A stretch of DNA of 64,000 bases from DASSUW01 sp963740605 (GTDB taxonomy: Bacteria; Actinomycetota; Thermoleophilia; Solirubrobacterales; Solirubrobacteraceae), in the NCBI GenBank assembly GCA_963740605.1, contig CAVUFC010000018.1:744001-808000 (forward strand), read 5' to 3'. The notes below the pieces were generated by a model. It was given only the letters and a program-made list of their open reading frames with translations, did not search any database and was not told where the DNA came from. Of this stretch, positions 57,379-64,000 are shown in pieces (position 1 is the first letter of the stretch; the number at the start of each line of letters is the position of its first letter). The position numbers and the translations under genes were made by a program.

Positions 57379-57693
57379 TCGGACGACGACAGCGCGACCA
57401 CCGCGATCACCGGACGGCTGTCGCAACGAGGCACACGCAGGAGCGCGGGCGATCCCTCGTGAGCTATCGCAATCGCGCGTCGCGATGACGCCGGGCACCG
57501 CGTCACGACTGCTGGTCGTCGTCCATAGCGCTAGCGGTAAGCCGCTCGTATCGCCGCGGCGTTTTGCCTCCCGAGCGGCCACACGACCCGGCGTGATCAT
57601 CGTGACGCGGAGACCGTTCGCCGACACGATCCTCGTGAGCTTGGTGGCGGGATCGCCGCGCCGGAGTTGGCGCGGCGATTCCGCGTTCGTGGA
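57379..57693. other. Gene-free stretch
   Basis: Sits between the convergent sigma-factor and GH3 genes. A plus-strand frame (57485-57769) exists but runs into the GH3 end and lacks family features. No clear terminator hairpin was found. Confidence 0.4.
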
Positions 57694-60159
57694 TCAGTGG
57701 ATGGTGAACGCCGCTGACGCGGCGACGTTGTACGGCGTCGTGACGTTGTTGTTCAATTGGACGATGTAGCTACCCGGCTCGACAGTCGGTGGTCTGGACG
57801 CGTCGATGTCCCCCTGCGTCTCGGCCAGCGTGGAGACCGGGAAGTCGACGTGGACGACCTTGGCCTGGCCGGCGTCGAGCGTGACCCGCGCGAATCCGAC
57901 CAACCGCTGCGGAGGCACGATCACGCTGCTGACCGGCTGGGCCACGTAGACGGGAACGATGTCGGTCCCGCTACGTGTTCCGGTGTTGGTAACCGTGAAC
58001 GTCGCCCTGGCCGTGCCGTGGCGAGAGACACTCGGTTTCACCGAGAGGCCGCTCGTCGTGAACGTGGTGTAGGACAGGCCGAACCCGAACGGGTAGAGCG
58101 GGTTGTAGGCGTGCCCCTGCCCGGATCCCGTGCCCGGCAGCTGGTCGAAGAACTTCGGCTGGTCACCCAGCGGTGAGAATGCGGAGCCGTCGAAGTCCCC
58201 GCCCGGCGCAGCGGCGTCGGACGGCCAGCTGATCGGCAGCTTGCCGCTCGGGTTGATCCTGCCGAAGATCGCGTCGGCGACTGCCTGCCCAGCCTCCGTG
58301 CTGCCTTGGTAGGCCATCAGAATTGCGTTCGCGTTCTCGGCATCCGCCCCCAGGCCGACCGGACGTCCGGCGATGACGACGACGATCACCGGCTTGCCGG
58401 TGGCCTTGAGCGCCGTGATCAACGCCTTCTGGTCAGGCGGCAACTGCGGCGCCGGGTTGTCGCCCAGTCCTTCGGCGTACGCCTTCTCACCGACCGCCAC
58501 GACGTAGGCGTCGGCGGGGGTATGCGCGGCGGTGTCGCCTTCCGGCACGAACACGGCGTTGCTGTCGTTGTTGAGAATCCCCTTCTGCACCGTGGTGCCG
58601 GGCGGGATCTGGTCAGGCGGGCCCATGCAGCAGACGTGACCGGCACCGAAGACACCCTGCCAGCTGACGCTCCACCCGCCGAGCTGGTTCGTCATCGAGT
58701 CGGCGCTCGGGCCGGTGACGACGACCTGGGCTGACGTCGAGAGCGGCAGCGCGTTGTTCTGGTTGCGCAGCAGGGTGATCGAGTCCTGCGCCGCCTTGAG
58801 TGTCCCGTTCCGCCCAGCGGTGACCGCTGCGTTGGCGGCGTTGGCGTCGACGCACGGCTTGCTCGGGTCGCGGACGCAGGGCTGGTCGAACAGACCGAGC
58901 TCGAACTTCAGCGTGAGGATCCGGCGCACCGCCTCATCGATCCGTGCCTTCGAGATCAGATGTGAGTTCACGGCCTCAAGGGTCGCGGTCTGCCATTGAT
59001 CCGGGCTGACCACGTACATGGCCATGTCGACACCGGCGTTCACGGCCTTGGCAATCGCCTCGGCCGGAGTGGCCGCGACGTGGTAGGCAGTCTGCAATGC
59101 CTGCACGTCCTGGTAGTCGCTGATCACGACGCCCCGGAAGTGCATCTGCTTGCGCAGGATGTTTGTCAGTAGGTAGTGCGACCCGGTGGCCGGAACGCCG
59201 TTGATGGAGCCAGAGTCCGCCATGACCGTCTCAGCTCCGGCGTCGATGCCGCCGGTGTAGGACGGAAGGATCACGCTCTGCAGGTAGTTCAGGGGCAGCA
59301 GCGCCTCGTTGCGGTCGTGACCGTTGATCGACTGCGAGTAGCCGGCGAAGTGCTTGACCGTTGCCGCCACGTCGAGCGAACCAGCCGGACCACGCGCCTG
59401 CATGCCTTGGATGTTCGCGGCACCCATCGCCGCCGCCAGTACCGGCTGTTCGGCCCAGGTCTCGTAAGTACGTCCCCACCGGTTGTCGCGAGCCAGATCC
59501 TGGACTGGGGCGAAGACCCAGTTCCAGCCGGTCGCGCGGACGGCGTCAGCGGTCGCGGCTCCGCCAGCGCGAGCCGCTGACGGATGCCAGGTGGCGCCCA
59601 TGCCGATCGACTGCGGATAGAGCGGCGCTTGCCAGGGATGGCCGAAACCGTGCACTGCGTCGACCCCGAAGATCAACGGAATGTGGAGCCGCGAATTCTG
59701 GATCGCGTACTGCTGGATCATGTTGTACTCGTTGGCCCAGTCGTAGCCGGTGTTACCGGTGCCGCCCTGCCCGGTGGTATCCGGCGGGTTGTCGGTACCG
59801 CCCGCGAGCAGAGAGCCCGTGTGGTTGTCGACCAGCCACGTCTTCAGGCAGCTCTGGTTCAGCTGGGCCCAGCCCTGGCTGCCGCATGCGTTGGACGGAC
59901 CGGTCACGTTGTCGACGAGCTGCTGGTCCATCTGCCCGACCTTCTCGGGCAAGGTCATCGCACCCAGCAGGGCGTTCACTCGGGCCTGAATCCGCTTGTG
60001 GGGATCGAGCCACGGAGCGTTGTTGCCCGGGTGTGCGGAAGCGGCAACGCCCTGGCCCATGAGGACAGCCAGCGCTGCCGTCACCAGGGCGCCGACAGCG
60101 ACGACGAGCATCGCCTTCCTTCCCCGGCGCCTATGGCCTCTGGCCTGCGGACTCGACAT
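57694..60159 (-). CDS. Secreted glycoside hydrolase family 3 beta-glucosidase-like enzyme
   Basis: 821 residues. A long signal region (MLVVAVGALVTAALAVLMGQGVAASA) precedes the GH3 TIM barrel (IPLIFGVDAVHGFGHPW, VFAPVQDLARDNRWGRTYETWAE, ATVKHFAGYSQ) with the nucleophile Asp348 in GVVISDYQDVQAL. The alpha/beta sandwich domain (DSITLLRNQNNALPLS, GKPVIVVVIAGRPVGL) and a C-terminal FnIII-like domain (FGFGLSYTTFTTSGL, VPPQRLVGFARVTLDAG) complete the standard layout. It likely releases glucose or other sugars from oligosaccharides outside the cell. AAGGAGG (60167-60173, minus strand) supports the start. Confidence 0.93.
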   Translation of the reverse strand: MSSPQARGHRRRGRKAMLVVAVGALVTAALAVLMGQGVAASAHPGNNAPWLDPHKRIQARVNALLGAMTLPEKVGQMDQQLVDNVTGPSNACGSQGWAQLNQSCLKTWLVDNHTGSLLAGGTDNPPDTTGQGGTGNTGYDWANEYNMIQQYAIQNSRLHIPLIFGVDAVHGFGHPWQAPLYPQSIGMGATWHPSAARAGGAATADAVRATGWNWVFAPVQDLARDNRWGRTYETWAEQPVLAAAMGAANIQGMQARGPAGSLDVAATVKHFAGYSQSINGHDRNEALLPLNYLQSVILPSYTGGIDAGAETVMADSGSINGVPATGSHYLLTNILRKQMHFRGVVISDYQDVQALQTAYHVAATPAEAIAKAVNAGVDMAMYVVSPDQWQTATLEAVNSHLISKARIDEAVRRILTLKFELGLFDQPCVRDPSKPCVDANAANAAVTAGRNGTLKAAQDSITLLRNQNNALPLSTSAQVVVTGPSADSMTNQLGGWSVSWQGVFGAGHVCCMGPPDQIPPGTTVQKGILNNDSNAVFVPEGDTAAHTPADAYVVAVGEKAYAEGLGDNPAPQLPPDQKALITALKATGKPVIVVVIAGRPVGLGADAENANAILMAYQGSTEAGQAVADAIFGRINPSGKLPISWPSDAAAPGGDFDGSAFSPLGDQPKFFDQLPGTGSGQGHAYNPLYPFGFGLSYTTFTTSGLSVKPSVSRHGTARATFTVTNTGTRSGTDIVPVYVAQPVSSVIVPPQRLVGFARVTLDAGQAKVVHVDFPVSTLAETQGDIDASRPPTVEPGSYIVQLNNNVTTPYNVAASAAFTIH

Positions 60160-60686
60160 GACTCGACCTCCTTGGGTTGGGGTTGACCGTGGTCGGTGCC
60201 GCCACTGGCCGACGAGGCTTCGGGCTGTCGTGGACCCTCATCCGCACGCTGGCGGCGCGTGCGCGGTCGCCGATGAGGGAGTCGACGTCGCGTCAATCAC
60301 GAGCGCGAGAGCGACCGCACGCGCAATCGCGGAGCGGTGCACCACCTCATCTCGACGAGCTCTTCTGTGACGGGACCTCCCGAAGGCGCCGACGTCAGGA
60401 ACACTCGTCCGTTCACGACGGCAAGTCAAGGCAGTCGATCCCTAGAGCCTTGCTCGGCCGCGTGCTCCGAACGCCTATCCGGGTCGTTGTCCGTTCGCAG
60501 CGGTCGCCCGGGCGCGCAGCCGGCCTCCGTCTTCGCCTGTCAGCAGCAGAAAGCCGCCGTGGGGCGACTGCTGGTTTCGATGCCAGACGGCGGTAGGGCT
60601 TGGGGCAGGATCGCTGGTGCTTCGCTGCCGAAGCGGCGATGAGCTCGGGATTCTCGGGGCTCGTTCTCGGTGTCTGAGGAGGGACC
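60160..60686. other. Gene-free stretch upstream of GH3 and the integrase remnant
   Basis: 527 bases without a convincing gene. It holds the GH3 promoter side and an 8-bp inverted repeat (CCCTCATC 60235-60242 with 60272-60279), possibly a regulator site. Codon patterns in all frames are poor. Confidence 0.45.
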
Positions 60687-61385
60687 ATGTCCGAGCCGTT
60701 GCTCGATCGTGCCGGTCGTCGCCGCTCGCCGGCGACCATGCCGGGATTCCATGCCGGCCGACCGCCGCGAAACAAGGGCCTGCGCTACCCGGCGGATCCG
60801 CCGACGATCGAGGAGATCGTCGCCGTCATGCGCGCCGCTGGCGATCACGCCCACGGCAGGCGGCTCCGCGCGCTGATCGTGATCCTCTGGCGGGCCGGCC
60901 TGCGCATCCAGGAAGCGCTGGCTCTGACAGAGGCCGACCTGGATCACCGGCGCGGCGCGGTGCTGGTTCGACGCGGCAAGGGAGGTCGCCGTCGCGAGGT
61001 TGGCATGGACGGGTGGGGGCTGGGACGAGCTGCAGCCGTGGCTCGACCTTCGCGTCGTGCTGCCCGTGGGGCCGCTGCGGGCGTCATCAACGGCTCGACA
61101 CGCGGCCGGCACTGATCAAGTGCGGCCGCGCGGGCGGAGCTGCGCCGGACGGCCGCGGCAGCTGGCGTGCCTCGGCGGTTCGCCCCCCATCAGCTGCGCC
61201 ACGCCCACGCAGTCGAAATGGCCCACGAGGGCGTGCCGCTGGTGGTAATCCAACGCCAGCTCGGCCACAGCAACCTCGGAATCACCTCCGTCTACCTGCA
61301 AGGCATCGACAATGCCGAGATCATCGAGACCGTCTACGCGCGCCGCGCGCCCATGATCCCGGTCCGCGGATCGCTGCGGCGCTGA
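60687..61385 (+). pseudogene. Decayed tyrosine recombinase/integrase
   Basis: Begins with a good GAGGAGGG Shine-Dalgarno and ATG. The first frame gives PPTIEEIVAVMRAAGDHAHGRRLRALIVILWRAGLRIQEALAL (catalytic Arg region) and RRGKGGRRREVGMDGW. An extra G in GGGGG (61015-61019) shifts the frame through WDELQPWLDLRVVLPVGPL, a one-base loss near 61081 restores it (VINGSTRGRH), and a TGA (61113-61115) stands where relatives have Trp. The final part, FAPHQLRHAHAVEMAHEGVPLVVIQRQLGHSNLGITSVYLQG, keeps His-x-x-Arg, His and Tyr. It is not functional as read. Confidence 0.8.
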
Positions 61386-61658
61386 GCCACACTCCATAGC
61401 CGAACGCCGCTCATCGCGGCATGAAAATGCGCCTTGGAGGCTCTGTCCGGGTCCGGCCGTAGCGTCGAGTGATCCGGGACAGGGGCTTCGTTGGGAGAAC
61501 GCAGGCGGGTAGGCCGGAATGCGCGATGGGCTTCGAGCCCGGGCTTTTCGTTCGGCCGCCCCTGCGACTTGCCTGGATTGTGCTGCGAGCACGTATCGGT
61601 CTGTGTCGTTGTCCCGCTGGTTCTCCCGTCGTGTCAAGCGCATCGTGGGAGGTTCAGG
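61386..61658 (+). ncRNA. Candidate bridge-RNA region of the IS110 element
   Basis: The 273 bases between the integrase remnant and the IS110 transposase are non-coding. IS110-group elements are known to encode a bridge RNA of about 180 nt in the left non-coding end that pairs with donor and target DNA. This stretch has the right place and length; the exact RNA ends and loops cannot be fixed by eye. Confidence 0.35.
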
Positions 61659-62903
61659 ATGGCGTTGGAGAGGTGGGCCGGTCGGGCGATCGGCCTGGAT
61701 GTTCACCGTGACTTCTGCGTGGTCGCGATCTGTGAGGACGGCCAGGTCCGGTCCGGTGCTCGGGTGCCGAGCACCCCGGAGGGGCTGGGGGTGCTGGCGC
61801 AGAGCCTGGTGAAGTCCGATCGCGTGGCGTTGGAGGTCACGGGCAGCTGTTGGGAGGTGGCGCGGATCCTCGAGCCGCACGTCGAGCGCGTGGTGGTGGT
61901 CAGCCCGGACGACACCGGCATCGCGCAAGCGCGCGCTAAGACCGATCGGCTGGACGCGCGCACGTTGGCGCGGCTGCTGTGGTCGGGGGAGCTTGAGTCG
62001 GTGTGGATGCCCGACGAGCGCTGCCGCGTGTTGCGTCGGCGGCTGGCGCGGCGCGAGCAGCTCGTGCGCTCACGGACGCGGGCGAAGAACGAGATCCAGG
62101 CGGTGCTGCAGCGCCGCCTGCAGGGCAAGCCGCCGTGCTCGGACCTGTTCGGGGTCAAGGGCCGCCGGTGGCTGGCCGGTCTCGAGCTGCCGCTGGAGGA
62201 GCGCGAGTCCGTCGACGCCGGAATCCGTCACATCGATTTCCTCGACGCCGAGATCGCCGCCGTCGAGCGACTGGTCGCCCAACAGGCGCTCAACTGGCCC
62301 GAGATCCGGCGGCTGATGACCGTCCCGGGCGTGAACCTGATCGGCGCCGCGACCTTCATCGCCGCGATCGGGCGTGCCGACCGGTTCCTGACCAGTCGCA
62401 AGCTGGTGGCCTACCTGGGCCTGGACCCGAAGGTCCGCCAGTCCGGGGAGGCGCCGGCGCGCAGCGGCAAGATCAGCAAGCGCGGCTCGGCCGCCGCGCG
62501 CTGGGCGCTGGTCGAGGCCGCCTGGAGTGTCGTCGGCCAGCCCGGCCCGCTGCACGCCTTCTATGACCGCACGCGCGCCCGCCGCGGGCACGGCAAGGCG
62601 ATCGTCGCGACCGCGCGCAAGCTGGCGATCCTGTTCTGGTGCATGCTCTGCCGCGGCGAGGACTACGCCCACCAGCAACCGTCGCTGACCAACAAGAAGC
62701 TGCGCCGGCTCGAGATCACCGCCGGCGCGCCGGCTCGCAAGGGCAAGCCATCCGGCGTCTGGGTCACCCACCAGAGGATGCGCCAAGCCGAAAGGCAGCT
62801 CGCCGCGCAGGCCGAGGCCTCCTACAAGCGGCTCGTCACCGACCGGCAGGCCGCAGCCCCGACGAGAAAGGTGGGCGCGAGCGTGACAGCGGAGCGCGCA
62901 TAG
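61659..62903 (+). CDS. IS110-family transposase
   Basis: 414 residues. The N-terminal RuvC-like DEDD domain shows Asp14 (AIGLDVHRDFCVVA), Glu59 (VALEVTGSCWE) and Asp96/Asp99 (AKTDRLDARTLARLLW). A coiled region follows, and the C-terminal Tnp domain has MTVPGVNLIGAATFIAAIG and YLGLDPKVRQSGEAPARSGKISKRGS, where the catalytic Ser of the family lies. The gene is intact, so the element may be mobile. GGAGG lies about 9 bases before the ATG. A small GCCCT-CAA-AGGGC hairpin (62909-62921) follows the stop. Confidence 0.95.
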   Translation: MALERWAGRAIGLDVHRDFCVVAICEDGQVRSGARVPSTPEGLGVLAQSLVKSDRVALEVTGSCWEVARILEPHVERVVVVSPDDTGIAQARAKTDRLDARTLARLLWSGELESVWMPDERCRVLRRRLARREQLVRSRTRAKNEIQAVLQRRLQGKPPCSDLFGVKGRRWLAGLELPLEERESVDAGIRHIDFLDAEIAAVERLVAQQALNWPEIRRLMTVPGVNLIGAATFIAAIGRADRFLTSRKLVAYLGLDPKVRQSGEAPARSGKISKRGSAAARWALVEAAWSVVGQPGPLHAFYDRTRARRGHGKAIVATARKLAILFWCMLCRGEDYAHQQPSLTNKKLRRLEITAGAPARKGKPSGVWVTHQRMRQAERQLAAQAEASYKRLVTDRQAAAPTRKVGASVTAERA

Positions 62904-63298
62904 ATCAGGCCCTCAAAGGGCAACGTCGCGCGGCAGGCCCGCGAGCTCCAGACGCCTGCTCTTTGACTCGTCATCGGCTCGCGCCCACACGACAACCTAG
63001 CGCTCCTCAGCCGCCGTCGACCACCGCGACGGAGACCACGCGCGCGCAAAATCCGGCCACAACCACGCCGATCCGGGCCGGTGGCGGCAGAGTCGGCCTC
63101 ACACGGACCGTTCTAAGGCCCTCGGCGACACCTCCGCGACCGATCCGTCGTCCGAAATCACCGCAAATTCCGTCCAGGCGCCGCCAGCGTCACCCTTGAT
63201 TTTCATCGGTCGCGCATTGCGGCACTCCGCGGATAGGTACGCGGAGTGCTCCGGGCAGGCGAAAGCGCTCGCGCGCCGACGATGAGCGCACCGTCAGC
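62904..63298. other. Non-coding right flank of the IS110 element
   Basis: 395 bases with no supported gene. It probably contains the right end of the IS110 element, which lacks terminal inverted repeats in this family, and then chromosomal spacer before the convergent methyltransferase gene. Confidence 0.45.
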
Positions 63299-64000
63299 TC
63301 AGCATGGCTTACGGCACACCACTTGCACAGGATGCGTGCGCCCTTCCTCGATATTACGGGCGGAGTTACGCATCTTCTCGGGCGCGGTCGGGCCAATCAG
63401 CACGTGCAGGCCGAGCGGCGGCAGCTCACCCCGATCGGCGAGCTCGAGCGCGGCCCGGTACGCGGCCCGGTACTTCGGTCCGGTGTCCTCGCTCTCGATG
63501 TCCACAAACCCGGCGCGGGCGAGGAGCTCCCGGGTCTCCGATGGTCTGACGAGAAACTCGCCCGTCCCGTCCTCGGACCAGGGCACGGGATGGTGCGGGC
63601 TGCCCAGGGCGCCGAGCCCGTGCTCGGTGAGCGCGAAGAACCCACCGGCTTTCAGCACGCGCCATGCTTCGCCGAAGAAGCGCTCGCGGTCGGCGACGTT
63701 CATGGTCACGTGCTGGGCATAGGCACCGTCGAAGGAGCCGTCGTCGTATGGCAGCCGCTCGCCGACCCCCTGCTCGATGGAGACTCGGTCACCCATGCCG
63801 AGCAACGCGGTTAGCTTGTTCGCCGCCTCGACGAACGGCCCGGTCATGTCGACTCCGCTGACCTTGCACCCAAAGCGCTGCGCGAAGTAGCGGGCCGGGC
63901 CACCGATTCCGCAGCCGATGTCGAGTACGTGGTGGCCGGACTCGACGGGCAGCCGATCCGCGAGGTCGACGGTGGCGGGAAAGCCACGCGCGTGGAAGTG
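63299..64000 (-). CDS. SAM-dependent methyltransferase, 5' end outside window
   Basis: 233 residues are visible, reading from the right edge. HHVLDIGCGIGGPARYFAQRFG is motif I, CKVSGVDMTGPFVEAANKLTALLG carries the ribose-binding Asp, and YAQHVTMNVADRERFFGEAWRVLKAGGFFALTEHG is motif II/III. It resembles UbiE/sarcosine-dimethylglycine type methyltransferases (PWSEDGTGEFLVRPSETRELLARAGFVDI). The start codon lies beyond base 64000. Confidence 0.88.
   Translation of the reverse strand, partial: HFHARGFPATVDLADRLPVESGHHVLDIGCGIGGPARYFAQRFGCKVSGVDMTGPFVEAANKLTALLGMGDRVSIEQGVGERLPYDDGSFDGAYAQHVTMNVADRERFFGEAWRVLKAGGFFALTEHGLGALGSPHHPVPWSEDGTGEFLVRPSETRELLARAGFVDIESEDTGPKYRAAYRAALELADRGELPPLGLHVLIGPTAPEKMRNSARNIEEGRTHPVQVVCRKPC

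Noticed and set aside
57485..57769. Plus-strand frame MTPGTASRLLVVVHSASGK... at the end of GH3.
   Set aside because: Overlaps the GH3 coding end, has weak codon bias and no family features.
61113..61115. In-frame TGA in the integrase considered as recoding (selenocysteine or TGA-Trp).
   Set aside because: The same gene has two frameshifts, no SECIS-like hairpin was seen, and TGA is the normal stop elsewhere in the window.

Overview
The window is a high-GC chromosomal segment that is very probably from a Thermoleophilia-type actinobacterium (Solirubrobacter/Conexibacter-like). The evidence is the GC-rich third codon positions, heavy use of GTG and TTG starts, tight start/stop overlaps (GTGA, ATGA, TTGA), an F420-type LLM oxidoreductase, a DUF1707 protein and AbiEi/DUF559 proteins, and the gene order efp-nusB-xseB-ispA-dxs, tlyA-nadK-recN, pyrG and xerD. 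The lineage is inferred from gene content only; no rRNA gene is present.

Region 1 (1-33,400) is housekeeping. One tightly overlapped run (efp, nusB, xseB-like, ispA, dxs) links translation, transcription antitermination and isoprenoid precursor supply. It is followed by tlyA-nadK-recN, by pyrG with an M20 peptidase and a Nudix hydrolase, and by xerD. A TetR-controlled pair (tautomerase plus an alpha/beta-hydrolase-glycosyltransferase fusion) sits between xerD and deoB. Then come mutM, recO, ppdK, a dGTPase-like gene, dnaG, an HTH-HNH protein, tRNA-Asn, and a sugar-binding lipoprotein overlapping a divergent NagB-like gene.

Region 2 (33,400-48,500) is lineage-specific: a cysteine-less HesB/IscA-like protein, two tandem secreted sulfatases, a graveyard of copper-protein remnants, a winged-helix protein, an LLM oxidoreductase-glycosyltransferase pair, a receiver/HD-GYP pair, a frameshifted SDR, a membrane-anchored HELTH metalloprotease, an Fsr-like MFS transporter overlapping a PilZ gene, an XRE regulator with a divergent SnoaL-like gene, and a patatin.

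Region 3 (48,559-63,300) starts at a CAT-anticodon tRNA and looks like a tRNA-associated accessory region. It carries a 52-bp miniature insertion with a 4-bp target duplication, an IS21-family element with an exact 5-bp duplication, a truncated IS630-like transposase, a decayed tyrosine integrase and an IS110-family element. The first three have broken up a small operon whose surviving downstream gene encodes a DUF2321 protein. Between them lie a ClC channel, two methyltransferases, an ECF sigma factor with a SnoaL tail and a secreted GH3 glycosidase.

Repeats and structured DNA stand out: a 47-bp palindromic repeat in two copies (2021 and 10920), a three-tier nested inverted repeat filling the nadK-recN gap, and a 16-bp inverted repeat containing the stop codons of two convergent genes. 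I see no CRISPR array, no recognisable complete defence island and no single clearly new system. The best candidates for novelty are the hydrolase-glycosyltransferase fusion locus, the disrupted DUF2321 operon and the palindromic elements.
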